NCBI RefSeq assembly: GCF_022347765.1
Contig: NZ_JAKRFZ010000010.1
Location: forward strand, 1-64,000
Direction of reading: 5' to 3'
Source of the DNA: Pseudoalteromonas sp. OOF1S-7
Lineage (GTDB): Bacteria > Pseudomonadota > Gammaproteobacteria > Enterobacterales > Alteromonadaceae
Length of the DNA stretch: 64,000 nucleotides
In this document: positions 45,490 to 55,441 of the stretch, piece by piece
Layout of the letters: every line of letters starts with the position of its first letter
Numbering within the stretch: position 1 is the stretch's first letter
Made by a program: the position numbers and the translations under genes
The notes under the pieces: model-generated
Database searches by the model: none
Told to the model about the DNA's origin: nothing
Seen by the model: the letters and a program-made list of their open reading frames with translations, nothing else

Positions 45490-46443
45490 CTAAAAGTCAT
45501 AGCGTAAAGTCAGCGCCATATGGTCCTGATCCGGATCGTTGTCGAGATCGATCTTGGTGTACCACAGGTACATTCTCGCTTGCTTGGATAAGCTTTTTTC
45601 CACCCCTATAGACGTTGCATCCCCTGAATCTTTGAGCTTGCCAGAGGCACCATCAGAGTTTTGATATTGCGCCAGCAGTTTGTAACCATTGTCTAACTTG
45701 AGCGCGGCACTGACCACATAACTGTCAACAGTATCATTGCTGCCAATCGCTTCACTTTGCTGGTAACTGGCACCTAAAGTAACCTTGGCCACTTTACCCT
45801 GTACAGTAACCCGGGTTATGTCCTGACCTGCAACCTCTTCATCACGCGCCACACTGGCGTAAATGGCAGTTTTTTTCAGTTTACTGTCACCATAAGCAGC
45901 GGCCATCGACAAGCCACTTTCACCATTTTGCTTGCTGTTATCTTCGCTAATATAACTGACTGTAAATTTCAGATGGTTGAGTGAGGGTGTAGTGTATTGC
46001 AAGGTGTCCCCGAGGCGATTTTCGCCCACAAAGAAACTTTTAATATCGGCATTGAAATCATTCATCAGGTCGACTTTGCCCTGGGATTTTTTCATCGGCG
46101 TATCATCCCGCCCCACCAGAAGCTGGCCAAACCGACCTTTTATCCCGACATATTGAGAACGTGCGGTGATGTTTTCTTCCGATTTACCGTCATTGTCGTT
46201 TTCAGACATCTCGACCTGAAATTCCAGCTTGTAAAAGGCTGAGATCCCGGTGTCGATATCTGATGCGCCTTTGATCCCCATTCGTGAGGCGTAGCTTTCT
46301 ACTGAGGTGTCTGAACCACTTCCCGTATCACTGTTTGCGACACCCAGATGCGCGCGTCCGTAAACCTTGAGTTCTTCAGCCTGCACTTGCATACCAGCCA
46401 GCACAGAGCCCCCAAAAAGGGCAGCCAAAAAGCATTTCTTCAT
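45490..46443 (-). CDS. Outer-membrane porin, paralogue of the 374-1303 porin
   Basis: A 317-residue general porin: signal peptide (1-22, cleavage after VQA), barrel beginning LKVYGR and ending RYDF. It shares the whole layout and many segments with the porin at 374-1303 (YKLEFQV, ENITAR, GENRLGD, YGDSKLKKT). AAGGTC precedes ATG 46443. Being beside phoBR suggests a phosphate-limitation porin, but I find no PhoB box in its upstream region, so that link is only positional. Confidence 0.88.
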   Translation of the reverse strand: MKKCFLAALFGGSVLAGMQVQAEELKVYGRAHLGVANSDTGSGSDTSVESYASRMGIKGASDIDTGISAFYKLEFQVEMSENDNDGKSEENITARSQYVGIKGRFGQLLVGRDDTPMKKSQGKVDLMNDFNADIKSFFVGENRLGDTLQYTTPSLNHLKFTVSYISEDNSKQNGESGLSMAAAYGDSKLKKTAIYASVARDEEVAGQDITRVTVQGKVAKVTLGASYQQSEAIGSNDTVDSYVVSAALKLDNGYKLLAQYQNSDGASGKLKDSGDATSIGVEKSLSKQARMYLWYTKIDLDNDPDQDHMALTLRYDF

Positions 46444-46499
46444 ACTTTGACCTTAATAAAAACCAATGTGAGCAGAATAGAGTACTCTTTAAAGCTAGA

Positions 46500-46815
46500 C
46501 GCTCTGTTTCAGAGATCAAGTGACAAACCGCTGGATCAAAGTTTTTCTAAGCTGAGTTGCCTGAGATCAAATTTATACCAAGGGGATCCTTGCCGGATCA
46601 TATTTTTACTAACATTTGTGGTCTGCTGTCACGCACTCAGCAGCTATTTAGAACTAACTCCTTGATTTTAGATCCATTCTATAAAGAGACAGACCCAGAT
46701 CCAGACCATGACTTAGTAAGATCCCGATCCCAGAATACCCGCCCCAGCTGTCAGTTAGTCAAGATCTGATCCCGGCGCTCGCAGGTAGGTAAAATTCTGA
46801 TCCCAACAGGATCAA
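46500..46815. other. GATC-dense intergenic segment upstream of second porin
   Basis: Thirteen GATC sites fall between 46514 and 46813 (starting at 46514, 46534, 46565, 46585, 46596, 46671, 46698, 46720, 46726, 46763, 46768, 46799, 46810), where about one is expected by chance. Several are in GATCC or GATCCC contexts. No convincing coding frame, DnaA box or tandem repeat unit is visible. If the host has Dam methylase the segment would be a cluster of methylation sites. Confidence 0.6.
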
Positions 46816-46825
46816 ATGCAGATAC

Positions 46826-46856
46826 AAAAATGCCGCAGAATCAGCACTGCGGCATT
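46826..46856 (-). terminator. Rho-independent terminator of fba
   Basis: AATGCCGCAG / CTGCGGCATT stem with an 8-nt loop; on the minus strand it is followed by TTTTT. It lies 31 bp past the fba stop. Confidence 0.9.
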
Positions 46857-46887
46857 AAACATTCACCTGATTTTACAAGGTTAGTAT

Positions 46888-47952
46888 TTATTTGATCTGA
46901 GGATCCAACTCACCAGTCAGATATTTCAGGTGCATATCATCCAAAGAGATAGGCTGAATACGGCTTGCCTGACCAGCTGTGCCAAACGCTTCATAACGCG
47001 CAACACAGATCTCTGTCATCGCTTTTGTTGCCTCAGCAAGAAATTTACGCGGGTCGAAGTTCGCCGGATTATGTGCAAGATGGCGGCGGATCGCGCCCGT
47101 CGCTGCCAGACGTAGGTCTGTGTCGATGTTAACTTTGCGCACACCATGCTTGATGCCCTCAACGATCTGCTCAACAGGCACACCATAAGTCTCTGGGATC
47201 TCGCCACCAAATTCATTGATCACCGCCAGCCACTCCTGAGGTACGGAAGATGATCCGTGCATTACCAGGTGCGTATTCGGAATACGGGCGTGGATCTCTT
47301 TGATGCGGTTAATTGCCAGAATGTCGCCTGTTGGTGGACGCGTAAACTTATAAGCACCATGTGATGTACCACACGCGATTGCCAGGGCATCAACACCCGT
47401 TTTCTTGACGAAGTCTGCGGCTTCTTCCGGGTCGGTCAGCAGCTGGTCGTGCGTTAGCTTGCCAACAGCACCAATGCCATCTTCTTCGCCTGCTTCGCCC
47501 GTTTCCAGTGAACCCAGCACACCCAGTTCACCTTCCACTGATACACCACATGCGTGTGCCATATCAACCGTACGACGTGTTACATCCACATTGTACTCAT
47601 AGCTTGATGGTGTTTTGCCATCTTCCATTAAAGAGCCATCCATCATGACAGATGAAAAGCCAAGCTGAATTGAACGCTGACACACGCCCGGCGACGTACC
47701 GTGATCCTGGTGCATAACAACCGGAATATGTGGCCATTCTTCGACTGCGGCCAAAATCATATGGCGAATAAACGGTGCCCCTGCATACTTACGTGCGCCT
47801 GCCGAACCCTGAACAATTACCGGACTGTTGGTTTTATCTGCCGCTTCCATGATAGCGCGCATTTGCTCTTGGTTGTTTACGTTAAAGGCAGGAACGCCGT
47901 AACCATGCTCCGCGGCATGATCCAGCAGTTGACGCATACTGATTAAAGCCAT
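46888..47952 (-). CDS. fba: Class II fructose-bisphosphate aldolase
   Basis: A 354-residue zinc-dependent aldolase of glycolysis and gluconeogenesis. The N-terminal [24 protein letters not shown] style, zinc-site HQDHG, and the [10 protein letters not shown] and NIDTDLRLA motifs are those of the class IIB (long) type. It is third in the epd-pgk-fba cluster, with a 196-bp gap after pgk that contains two hairpins. It has its own terminator. Confidence 0.96.
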   Translation of the reverse strand: MALISMRQLLDHAAEHGYGVPAFNVNNQEQMRAIMEAADKTNSPVIVQGSAGARKYAGAPFIRHMILAAVEEWPHIPVVMHQDHGTSPGVCQRSIQLGFSSVMMDGSLMEDGKTPSSYEYNVDVTRRTVDMAHACGVSVEGELGVLGSLETGEAGEEDGIGAVGKLTHDQLLTDPEEAADFVKKTGVDALAIACGTSHGAYKFTRPPTGDILAINRIKEIHARIPNTHLVMHGSSSVPQEWLAVINEFGGEIPETYGVPVEQIVEGIKHGVRKVNIDTDLRLAATGAIRRHLAHNPANFDPRKFLAEATKAMTEICVARYEAFGTAGQASRIQPISLDDMHLKYLTGELDPQIK

Positions 47953-48112
47953 TGTGCTTTCTCCAATTGTTGATGAGTGAAGCTGATTTTTGCATCAGCG
48001 CTCGTGCTCATCGATTTGAACGGGATAGATTTTAAGTGCTACACACTCAGTTTGTTTCGGGAGTAAAATGTGAGAGAGTCCCAAAACCGGACCGAACTGT
48101 CGGCCCGAAAAC

Positions 48113-48139
48113 ATGCTGCTGCGACCTGCGCCGCAGCAT
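48113..48139 (-). terminator. Hairpin between pgk and fba (possible attenuator)
   Basis: ATGCTGC...GCAGCAT with an inner GCG/CGC pairing lies 10 bp past the pgk stop and on the minus strand is followed by GTTTTC. A second hairpin (GGGCCGA/TCGGTCC, followed by GGTTTT) comes next. Together they may reduce read-through from pgk into fba. Confidence 0.5.
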
Positions 48140-48148
48140 AGTGTCAGA

Positions 48149-49327
48149 TTACGCTTGTGCTCTTTGTTCAAGCATAGCGACTGCTGGCAGTTTTTTCCCC
48201 TCAAGGAACTCTAAAAACGCACCACCACCGGTCGAAATGTACGAAATCTCATCGGCTACGCCATATTTGTCGATGGCCGCCAGAGTGTCACCTCCCCCAG
48301 CGATAGAGAATGCGTTAGACTTTGCAATGGCATTAGCAATCGCTTCAGTACCGTTACCAAATTGGTCAAACTCAAACACACCAACCGGGCCATTCCAGAC
48401 CACAGTACCCGCATTGGCGATGATTTTTGCTAGCGTGTTCGCCGTGTCAGGACCAATATCAAAGATCATGTCAGTGTCACGTACTTCCGTCACATCTTTG
48501 ATCTCAGCAACGGCTGATTCAGAGAATTCGTCACCAACAACCACATCCGTTGGTACAGGAATATCGCCATCATTGGCACGTGCCGCTTCGCTGAGTTTAT
48601 TCGCTTCATCAATTAAGTCAGGCTCATACAAGGACTTACCAACCGGGTTGCCTGCCGCGGCAATAAAGGTATTGGCAATACCACCACCGGTGACCAACTG
48701 ATCAACCACTTTTGACAATGAATCCAGTACCGTCAGTTTAGTCGACACTTTAGAACCACCAACGATAGCAACCAAAGGGCGTGCCGGATTATCAAGGGCT
48801 TTGCCCAGTGCATCCAGTTCAGCGGCCAATAGCGGGCCTGCACAAGCCACTTCGGCAAATAAACCAACACCATGTGTCGATGCCTGAGCACGGTGTGCGG
48901 TACCAAATGCATCCATGACATATACGTCGCATAATGCGGCCAGCTTCTTCGACAGGGCTTCATCGTTCTTTTTCTCACCGACATTGAAGCGCACGTTTTC
49001 AAATACCACGACCTCGTTATCTGCGATATCAACGCCATCCAGATAGTTATCAACCAGACGCACATTTTGCTCCAGCGCGTCGTTCAGGTAATCTACAACC
49101 GGTTGTAGTGAATACTGCACATCGTATTCCCCTTCCGTTGGACGACCCAGGTGAGACATCACCATGACCTTGGCACCTTTTTCAAGGGCAAGCTTGATGG
49201 TCGGTAAAGACGCTCTGATACGGGCATCTGATGTGACCTTACCTTCTTTCACCGGTACGTTAAGATCTTCACGGATCAGAACGCGTTTGCCGTTTAAATC
49301 TAAATCCGCCATCTTAATGACTGACAT
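48149..49327 (-). CDS. pgk: Phosphoglycerate kinase Pgk
   Basis: A 392-residue glycolytic kinase making ATP from 1,3-bisphosphoglycerate. [35 protein letters not shown] and the nucleotide-binding [10 protein letters not shown] are intact. AAGGAG stands six bases before ATG 49327, which gives the MSVIKMADL start of E. coli Pgk; other in-frame starts upstream are too close to it. It begins 31 bp after epd. Confidence 0.98.
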   Translation of the reverse strand: MSVIKMADLDLNGKRVLIREDLNVPVKEGKVTSDARIRASLPTIKLALEKGAKVMVMSHLGRPTEGEYDVQYSLQPVVDYLNDALEQNVRLVDNYLDGVDIADNEVVVFENVRFNVGEKKNDEALSKKLAALCDVYVMDAFGTAHRAQASTHGVGLFAEVACAGPLLAAELDALGKALDNPARPLVAIVGGSKVSTKLTVLDSLSKVVDQLVTGGGIANTFIAAAGNPVGKSLYEPDLIDEANKLSEAARANDGDIPVPTDVVVGDEFSESAVAEIKDVTEVRDTDMIFDIGPDTANTLAKIIANAGTVVWNGPVGVFEFDQFGNGTEAIANAIAKSNAFSIAGGGDTLAAIDKYGVADEISYISTGGGAFLEFLEGKKLPAVAMLEQRAQA

Positions 49328-49358
49328 TGACATCTCCTTCAAGAACGATACTTGGTTG

Positions 49359-50372
49359 TTAATTAACTTGTGTCATTGCTGCTGCGGTATCGAGCATGCG
49401 ATTCGCAAAGCCCCACTCGTTGTCGCACCACACCAGCAATTTCGCCAACCGTCTCTGGCTGACGCGCGTTTGGGTACCATCTATGATACTGGAATGTGGG
49501 TCATGATTAAAATCCACCGAGACCAACGGCTCTTCTGTGTAGTCCAGTATCCCACGTAACGGACCGCAAGCAGCCTGTTGTAATGCATTGTTCACCTGCT
49601 CAATAGTGACATCACTGTTCAGGGTCACACTCAAATCCATTGCCGTCACATTAATGGTTGGAACCCGCACCGCAATGGCTTCGAAACAGCCATGAAACTT
49701 TGGCAAGATCCGCTCGATCCCACGGGCCAGCTTAGTGTCCACAGGTATAATGGACTGACTGGCTGCCCGGGTACGTCGCAGATCCGGATGGTAGGCATCA
49801 ATCACCTGCTGATCATGCATAGATGCGTGGATCGTGGTAATGGTGCCGGAGCCAATCCCAAAAGCATCATCCAATACATTTATGACAGGGACAATACAGT
49901 TCGTGGTACAAGAACCATTGGAAACGATGGTGTGCTTAGCACACAGCTCTTGGTGATTGATACCATACACTATGGTTGCGTCTACATCTGCATCTGCGGG
50001 ATGCGAAAACAGGACTTTCTTAGCACCTGCGCGCAAATGAGCCTGAGCATGAAAACGGGAATGAAATACACCGGTACATTCTAAAACAACATCGACGTCC
50101 AGGGCATGCCAGGGTAAATGGCTGGGATCGGCTTCGCTAAACAGCTGGATTCTATCGTCTCCCACTGTCAGGTAAGGCGCTTCCAGGTGAACAGGATAAG
50201 AAAAACGCCCATGCGAGGTATCGTATTTCAGCAGGTGAGCAATGCCCTGCGGATCGGCAAGTTCATTTATTGCGACGATTTGAATGTCTCGCTGGCGACC
50301 AGATTCATACAAAGCCCGCACTATATTGCGACCAATACGACCAAAACCATTTATTGCCAGTTTGATAGTCAT
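49359..50372 (-). CDS. epd: D-erythrose-4-phosphate dehydrogenase Epd
   Basis: A 337-residue GAPDH-family enzyme: NAD-binding [10 protein letters not shown], catalytic Cys155 in NGSCTTNC, and WCDNEWGF. Its Gly-Ser in place of Ala-Ser before the catalytic Cys, the VAINELADP start of the second strand and its place before pgk and fba point to Epd, which makes 4-phosphoerythronate for pyridoxal phosphate. A gluconeogenic GAPDH role cannot be excluded. PanP in the same window needs PLP. Confidence 0.88.
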   Translation of the reverse strand: MTIKLAINGFGRIGRNIVRALYESGRQRDIQIVAINELADPQGIAHLLKYDTSHGRFSYPVHLEAPYLTVGDDRIQLFSEADPSHLPWHALDVDVVLECTGVFHSRFHAQAHLRAGAKKVLFSHPADADVDATIVYGINHQELCAKHTIVSNGSCTTNCIVPVINVLDDAFGIGSGTITTIHASMHDQQVIDAYHPDLRRTRAASQSIIPVDTKLARGIERILPKFHGCFEAIAVRVPTINVTAMDLSVTLNSDVTIEQVNNALQQAACGPLRGILDYTEEPLVSVDFNHDPHSSIIDGTQTRVSQRRLAKLLVWCDNEWGFANRMLDTAAAMTQVN

Positions 50373-50529
50373 TAAAGTGAAGATCCACCACGTTTTGAAA
50401 AATTGGGCTCAATCCTGCCTCACACACAGTGCATAGGCCGCATGCGAATAAATTTCCCAAGCTTTCCGTATTAAGATGGCGCTATTGTAATCGACCAGGC
50501 ACAAATGTGTAAGAGATATGCAAAAATAA

Positions 50530-51147
50530 TTACGTCAGTTGCCTGAGTAACGCCCCCTGAGTCCCACCAAGCTGACTGTTCTGCGCCAACAATAGTTCAG
50601 CGGTACTCAGTGCATCACTGAGCGCATGATGCTCGCAAGCCGACGGTAAATCATAACGCTGTCGGCAGGCAGACAATGTCAGGCAATCTGCCGCAAGCGT
50701 TTGTCCCTGCCTGAGCAATCGCTGTCTCTCAATCTGCATAGTATCGAGGATCCGCTCCGGACGCATCACTATCTCATGCTGAACAAACGCCCGTTTGAGA
50801 AACCCCCAGTCGAGGATAGCGTTATGACAGACCAGCATACTTTGCTCCAACACCTCAGCCAGTTGCTGTAACAAAGTACGTAAGCTACAGCCCAGTGCCA
50901 ACGCCCTTTCATCCACCCCATGGATCACCGGGCTTTGTCCCAGCTGGCGCACTTCCTTATTCACTACATGCCGGGCGGTACCGAGGATAATTCGGCCTTG
51001 CCGGATCTCCACCCAAGCTGCCGAGACTATTTCGTCTCGTTTAGGATCCAGGCCGGTCAACTCCAGATCCAGCACTACCAGATCAACATCAGCCAACCGC
51101 TGGTGCCGATAGGCATGCCAGTTGCGTAGACGCGTTAACCAGTTCAC
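50530..51147 (-). CDS. DnaQ-like DEDDh 3'-5' exonuclease
   Basis: A 205-residue exonuclease-domain protein. The three Exo motifs are visible: DLELTGLD (Asp/Glu), HNAILDWGFL and HHALSDALSTAELL (His/Asp). It resembles the epsilon proofreading subunit but lacks the C-terminal polymerase-binding part, so it is not dnaQ. The ATG overlaps the stop of the preceding cNMP/CBS gene (ATGA). Genes of this type commonly accompany acetate transport loci; why is unknown. Confidence 0.85.
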   Translation of the reverse strand: MNWLTRLRNWHAYRHQRLADVDLVVLDLELTGLDPKRDEIVSAAWVEIRQGRIILGTARHVVNKEVRQLGQSPVIHGVDERALALGCSLRTLLQQLAEVLEQSMLVCHNAILDWGFLKRAFVQHEIVMRPERILDTMQIERQRLLRQGQTLAADCLTLSACRQRYDLPSACEHHALSDALSTAELLLAQNSQLGGTQGALLRQLT

Positions 51148-52982
51148 AGGCTACCTCGGGCAAATTTGAAGGCACAGGCTTGCTGTGCTTGCTTGACCAG
51201 TTGAAAAGCTTCTTTGAGCTGATGACGCTCCAGAGAACTCAGTTGCTCAGGGTTAATACAGTTTTCAGGCAAACCTTCGCGGTCAATTTGCGTTCGTAAG
51301 CGCAATTGAGTTAAAAATCGCCAGCAATCTTGCAAATTGGCAATGTCCTCACTGCTGAGTACCTGATGGTTTTTGAGCGCCCGTAAGCGCTGCAGTGTAT
51401 TGGGTTTGCTGATCCCCGCTTGCAGTGCATAGAGGCGAACAATATCGTTGATGATCACCACCCCGCGTTTTTTTAGATCCAAATATTTGTGCTTGTGCTT
51501 GTCCTGCTGCAACTTAAACTGCTGGAACAATCCGATCGGCACAGTATTGACGTTGATATCGGCTGCCATTGCGGCGTAGAACAGTTCATTTTTCGGGATC
51601 TCACTCAAATGATGTAAAAATTGCCCGAACAGAACGTCCGATCCCGCTATAAAGCGCAGATCAAAATAGATTTTACAGTTGAGCATGGCATGGGGCGTAG
51701 GCGCATGGGTCCAAGTGGTAAACCGATCGCACCACTCGCTCAGAGTACCCCGGCATTGCGGGTTGCTCGCCATGATGTTCCCCGGACAAGTTCGGATCCC
51801 ACATTCATCCAGCTGTTGGCAAACAAACCCACCGAGCTGTGCAAAGTAACCTCTTTGCTCATCCGTTACGCCTTCAGGCAACAGCAGGCCGTTGTCCTGA
51901 TCGGAATGCAGGGTTTGTTCCTCCCGAGCTTGCGAGCCAAAACAGATCCACGCAAACGGGGTTGGCGCTGTACCATGCTGCTGCTGATATAAGTCGATCA
52001 AGCGTCCGGTCAGCGCGTCGCTCAGACCGCTGAGCAGCTGACCTATTAAGGAAATGTCTTCGATTTTATTCGCGAAATCACTCAACAGATCCGGGATTTC
52101 TTTGGCCAGCTGCTGTACTTCACCATAGCTGCGCGCTTTGTAGATCCTGCCAATCAACTGCACCGGATCGCTTTTTTGCTGACGCAGCAGATCGGTGCTG
52201 GTGATCATTCCCATCGGGGTGCGATCTTCATTGAGCACCGGCAGGTGGTGAATGTTGTGCTTCAACATCAGATGCAATGCAGAAAAGATCCGGTTGTTCT
52301 CATATATGTACTTCGGCCTGACCGTCATGATCTCCCGGATCGCCCGCGCGGGATCTAAACCTTCGGCCAGCACCCGATTGCGCAGATCGCGGTCAGTCAC
52401 AACCCCCGCAAGCTGGTCATTTTCAGTCACCATAATTGAGGAAACCCGATGTTTCTTCATCACTTTGGCCGCTTCCTGAATGCTAGCCAGGGGCGTTAGG
52501 GTCACCGCAGCCCGACTCATCAATTCGCTGACCCGATGTTCAGACCAGCCACTTGCCGATTCTTTATAATGACTGGACAACAGGCGCTTCGCATGGGCGC
52601 GCACAAAGTACTGTTCAAAAGGTTTGTATTCATGACGAAGAAAATCAAACGCACTTTGCGGCAACACATAAACCAGCCCAGCCTGCACCACTTCCAGCTG
52701 ATTGCTGATCGGCTCACCGGTTAACAATGAGGGATAACCAAAGTAATCGCCTTCTGCCAGCCGGGTTATCAGTTCCCCACGCTCTGAGCGCAAATCGAAA
52801 TGACCGGAACGCACCAGATACAAATGAGGCTGTTCGCTTTTGAACCACTGAGTCTGATTCTGTGCACTCACATAGATGATTTCTAAGTGTTCAACAAAGT
52901 AATCCGTCGCGCTGTAGGCCAACTGGCCAAACGGCGCCTGTTGCTGCATAAAGGTCAGCACATCCTGTACTTGAGCCGTCAT
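51144..52982 (-). CDS. cNMP-binding/CBS/DUF294 nucleotidyltransferase-like protein
   Basis: A 612-residue cytosolic protein: cyclic-nucleotide-binding domain (about 10-130), CBS pair (about 150-275), a nucleotidyltransferase-like DUF294 domain with GSQAREEQTLHSDQDN (about 345-360) and a helical DUF294 C-terminal domain. The GS...SDQD residues of the transferase core are kept. It may couple a nucleotide signal to modification of a partner protein, as GlnD-like enzymes do; that is inference. Start ATG 52982 with GAGAGG. A hairpin separates it from the symporter gene upstream, and the exonuclease gene overlaps its stop. Confidence 0.88.
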   Translation of the reverse strand: MTAQVQDVLTFMQQQAPFGQLAYSATDYFVEHLEIIYVSAQNQTQWFKSEQPHLYLVRSGHFDLRSERGELITRLAEGDYFGYPSLLTGEPISNQLEVVQAGLVYVLPQSAFDFLRHEYKPFEQYFVRAHAKRLLSSHYKESASGWSEHRVSELMSRAAVTLTPLASIQEAAKVMKKHRVSSIMVTENDQLAGVVTDRDLRNRVLAEGLDPARAIREIMTVRPKYIYENNRIFSALHLMLKHNIHHLPVLNEDRTPMGMITSTDLLRQQKSDPVQLIGRIYKARSYGEVQQLAKEIPDLLSDFANKIEDISLIGQLLSGLSDALTGRLIDLYQQQHGTAPTPFAWICFGSQAREEQTLHSDQDNGLLLPEGVTDEQRGYFAQLGGFVCQQLDECGIRTCPGNIMASNPQCRGTLSEWCDRFTTWTHAPTPHAMLNCKIYFDLRFIAGSDVLFGQFLHHLSEIPKNELFYAAMAADINVNTVPIGLFQQFKLQQDKHKHKYLDLKKRGVVIINDIVRLYALQAGISKPNTLQRLRALKNHQVLSSEDIANLQDCWRFLTQLRLRTQIDREGLPENCINPEQLSSLERHQLKEAFQLVKQAQQACAFKFARGSL

Positions 52983-52999
52983 AGCACCTCTCAAAATGA

Positions 53000-53033
53000 C
53001 AACTACTCCACAGCTTACGCTGTGAAGTAGTTG
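53000..53033 (-). other. Intercistronic stem-loop in the symporter operon
   Basis: CAACTACT-c-CACAGC / GCTGTG-a-AGTAGTTG: 14 pairs with one C/A mismatch and a TTAC loop, between the symporter stop (53076) and the next start (52982). On the minus strand it is followed by TCATTTTGAG, a weak T-tract. It may stabilise the upstream mRNA or attenuate the downstream genes. Confidence 0.6.
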
Positions 53034-53075
53034 GTTTCTGTGTGATCGGACCGATTCACAATCGGCCACTTCATA

Positions 53076-54803
53076 TTAGTGTGCGTGTGCCGCAGAGGAC
53101 CCCTTCGGGTTACGGATCCCATCCACCATTTGTTTCACTTCAAGTGGTGTTTGTGCTGTCAGCTTCATCACAATGGCCGCAATACCAAAGTTCACCAACA
53201 TACCGACAATACCAATCCCCTCTGGTGAGATGCCAAACAACCAGTTAGCCGGCGTATTCAGTTCCGGACTGACAAACTTAAAGTAGATAATATAAGCCGC
53301 CGTGAAACCAATACCACACACCATACCGCTGATGGCCCCTTCTTTATTCATGCGTTTAGAGAAAATCCCCATGATGATCGCCGGGAAAAAGCTTGCCGCC
53401 GCCAGACCAAAGGCAAAGGCCACCACCGACGCCACGAATCCAGGCGGGTTAATACCAAAGTAGGCGGAGATTGCAATGGCCACCATCGCCGACAAACGTG
53501 CCGCCAGCAGCTCTTGCTTATCACTGATATCCGGTTTGAGGGTTCGTTTGAGTAAATCATGAGAGACCGAGGTAGAGATAACCAATAGCAGACCCGCAGT
53601 TGTCGACAGCGCCGCTGCAATACCACCTGCTGCAACCAGCGCAATCACCCAGGCTGGTAAATCTGCAATTTCCGGATTCGCCAGTACCATGATGTCACGG
53701 TCGATTTTCACTTCATTGCGGCTCGTCGGGTCGTCAATCTTACCCGCTGAGTAGAACATTTTGCCATCGCCGTTCTTATCATTGAATGTGATCAGGCCCG
53801 TTCTTTCCCAGTTTTTCACCCACTCAGGTGCTTCGGCATAGGCCGTACCGCTACCGTCTTTACCGTTAATCGTATCAATCATGTTAACCCGCGCAAATGA
53901 CGCAACAGCTGGTGCAGTGGTGTAAACAATGGCGATAAACACGAGAGTCCAGGCCGCAGAAATACGGGTGTCTTTTACTTTTGGTACGGTAAAGAAGCGC
54001 ACAATGACGTGTGGCAGACCGGCTGTACCGACCATCAGGGCTGCTGTAATCGCAAAGACGTCAATCATGCTCTTGGACCCTTCGGTGTATTGCGCAAAGC
54101 CGAGTTCGGTACTGAGCCCGTCGAGTTTATCCAGCAAATAGGTCCCGGAGCCGTCCGCCAGCGTACCACCAAAACCGGTTTGTGGTAGCAGGTGACCCGT
54201 CATCATCAAAGAGATAAAGATAGCAGGTACCAAATAAGCAAACACCAGTACGCAGTATTGCGCAACCTGAGTATAAGTAATGCCTTTCATGCCACCCAGT
54301 ACAGCATAGAAGAATACGATCACCATCCCGATATACACACCGGTTTCGATGTCAACTTCGAGGAAGCGGGAGAATACCACACCCACACCACGCATTTGTC
54401 CGGCGATGTAAGTAAAGCAGATAAAGATTGCACACAGTATGGCCACAACCCGTGCCACCTGCGAGTAATATCGATCGCCGATAAAATCCGGCACCGTGAA
54501 TTTACCAAATTTACGCAGATAAGGTGCCAGGCACAGTGCCAGCAGCACGTACCCACCGGTCCAGCCCATCAGATACACGCCACCGTCGTAACCGGCAAAT
54601 GAGATGATCCCCGCCATGGAAATAAACGACGCTGCGCTCATCCAGTCAGCAGCTGTTGCCATGCCGTTTGCCAGAGGTGGCACACCACCACCAGCAACAT
54701 AGAATTCGTTGGTTGAACCGGCACGCGCCCAGATGGCAATACCGATGTACAGGGCAAAGCTCAGCCCCACAATTAAAAAGGTGAGAGTTTGAACATCCAT
54801 CAT
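53076..54803 (-). CDS. Sodium:solute symporter, VC_2705-type large subunit (ActP-like)
   Basis: A 575-residue polytopic transporter of the SSS family with about 13 membrane segments. It has ADWMSAASFISMAGI and the sodium-site region of PutP/ActP carriers, plus an acidic insertion (about 305-385) typical of the VC_2705 subfamily. Likely substrates are acetate or other short-chain acids, by similarity to ActP and by context. AAGGAG precedes two adjacent ATGs (54803 and 54800). It follows the DUF4212 gene by 8 bp and faces a CrbS-like kinase gene. Confidence 0.88.
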   Translation of the reverse strand: MMDVQTLTFLIVGLSFALYIGIAIWARAGSTNEFYVAGGGVPPLANGMATAADWMSAASFISMAGIISFAGYDGGVYLMGWTGGYVLLALCLAPYLRKFGKFTVPDFIGDRYYSQVARVVAILCAIFICFTYIAGQMRGVGVVFSRFLEVDIETGVYIGMVIVFFYAVLGGMKGITYTQVAQYCVLVFAYLVPAIFISLMMTGHLLPQTGFGGTLADGSGTYLLDKLDGLSTELGFAQYTEGSKSMIDVFAITAALMVGTAGLPHVIVRFFTVPKVKDTRISAAWTLVFIAIVYTTAPAVASFARVNMIDTINGKDGSGTAYAEAPEWVKNWERTGLITFNDKNGDGKMFYSAGKIDDPTSRNEVKIDRDIMVLANPEIADLPAWVIALVAAGGIAAALSTTAGLLLVISTSVSHDLLKRTLKPDISDKQELLAARLSAMVAIAISAYFGINPPGFVASVVAFAFGLAAASFFPAIIMGIFSKRMNKEGAISGMVCGIGFTAAYIIYFKFVSPELNTPANWLFGISPEGIGIVGMLVNFGIAAIVMKLTAQTPLEVKQMVDGIRNPKGSSAAHAH

Positions 54804-54811
54804 AGCGCTCC

Positions 54812-55075
54812 TTATTCATCCACGCCGTACTTTTTGTCCAGCGCATCCATTTTGAATACATAGACAAAAATCAAAGCAACGAAGGTATAAATTGCGCCCT
54901 GCTGCGAAAACCAAAAACCCAACTTAAATCCAAAGAAGCGGACCTCGTTGAGTACATCAACCAGCAGAATGCCGCATCCAAAAGACACCACAAACCACAC
55001 TACTAATAGCTTAAACATTAAGGCTAGATTCTCTGACCAATATGCTTTTGCTTGTTCTTCACTTCTAAAAGCCAT
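54812..55075 (-). CDS. DUF4212 protein, symporter small subunit
   Basis: An 87-residue protein with two membrane helices (about 22-45 and 52-77). DUF4212 proteins are encoded just before VC_2705-type symporters and are considered their small subunit. I use ATG 55075 (MAFRSEEQAKAYW) with AAGGGGA upstream. It is the first gene of a four-gene run with the symporter, the cNMP/CBS protein and the exonuclease. Confidence 0.88.
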   Translation of the reverse strand: MAFRSEEQAKAYWSENLALMFKLLVVWFVVSFGCGILLVDVLNEVRFFGFKLGFWFSQQGAIYTFVALIFVYVFKMDALDKKYGVDE

Positions 55076-55441
55076 GATAAGTCCCCTTTCACACACCTGT
55101 CGCCGATGTGCTGGTGTTAATGACCTTTTGACTGTAGCAATGGCCCGTCAATAAGAAATTGAGACCTTAGTCGTAACAGTGAGGTTACGTTTACGTAAAC
55201 TGTAACACACAATAAATACAGGTATCATTAAACTATTTAAATTCATAAACTTAGATAAAACTCATTCAGAAATTAGCAAATTCAGGAACACTTCTTTCAG
55301 GGATAAGACATTAGTCTAATTAATTCAATAAACATCGAATAATTTTTTAAAATCAGATGATTATGTCACTTTGGATTATCTGTAAGTGATGCTACTTTAA
55401 AGGCATAGAGACAATAACTAGAATTAACACAAGGGCTCATC
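55076..55441. other. Divergent regulatory region between DUF4212 and crbS-like genes
   Basis: A 366-bp AT-rich region with no gene. It holds the perfect 12-bp palindrome GTTTACGTAAAC at 55189-55200, flanked by GTTAC and GTAAC copies (55184-55206) and by a second pair GTAAC-N6-GTTAC (55173-55188). This lies about 115 bp upstream of the DUF4212 start and about 240 bp from the kinase start, so it probably serves the symporter operon. MerR-type LiuR operators have similar sequence in my memory; this is not certain. Confidence 0.5.

Noticed and set aside
46500..46560. PhoB box upstream of the second porin
   Set aside because: A single TTGTCAC heptamer exists but no partner at 11-bp spacing, so phosphate control is not supported by the sequence.
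46348..46769. Two short plus-strand frames in the GATC-dense region
   Set aside because: No similarity, no ribosome sites, and their Asp/Pro repeats only reflect the repeated GATCC sequence.
46514..46813. Replication origin in the GATC cluster
   Set aside because: GATC-rich like oriC, but no DnaA boxes (TTATCCACA type), no AT-rich unwinding repeats and no dnaA/gidA/mnm neighbours.
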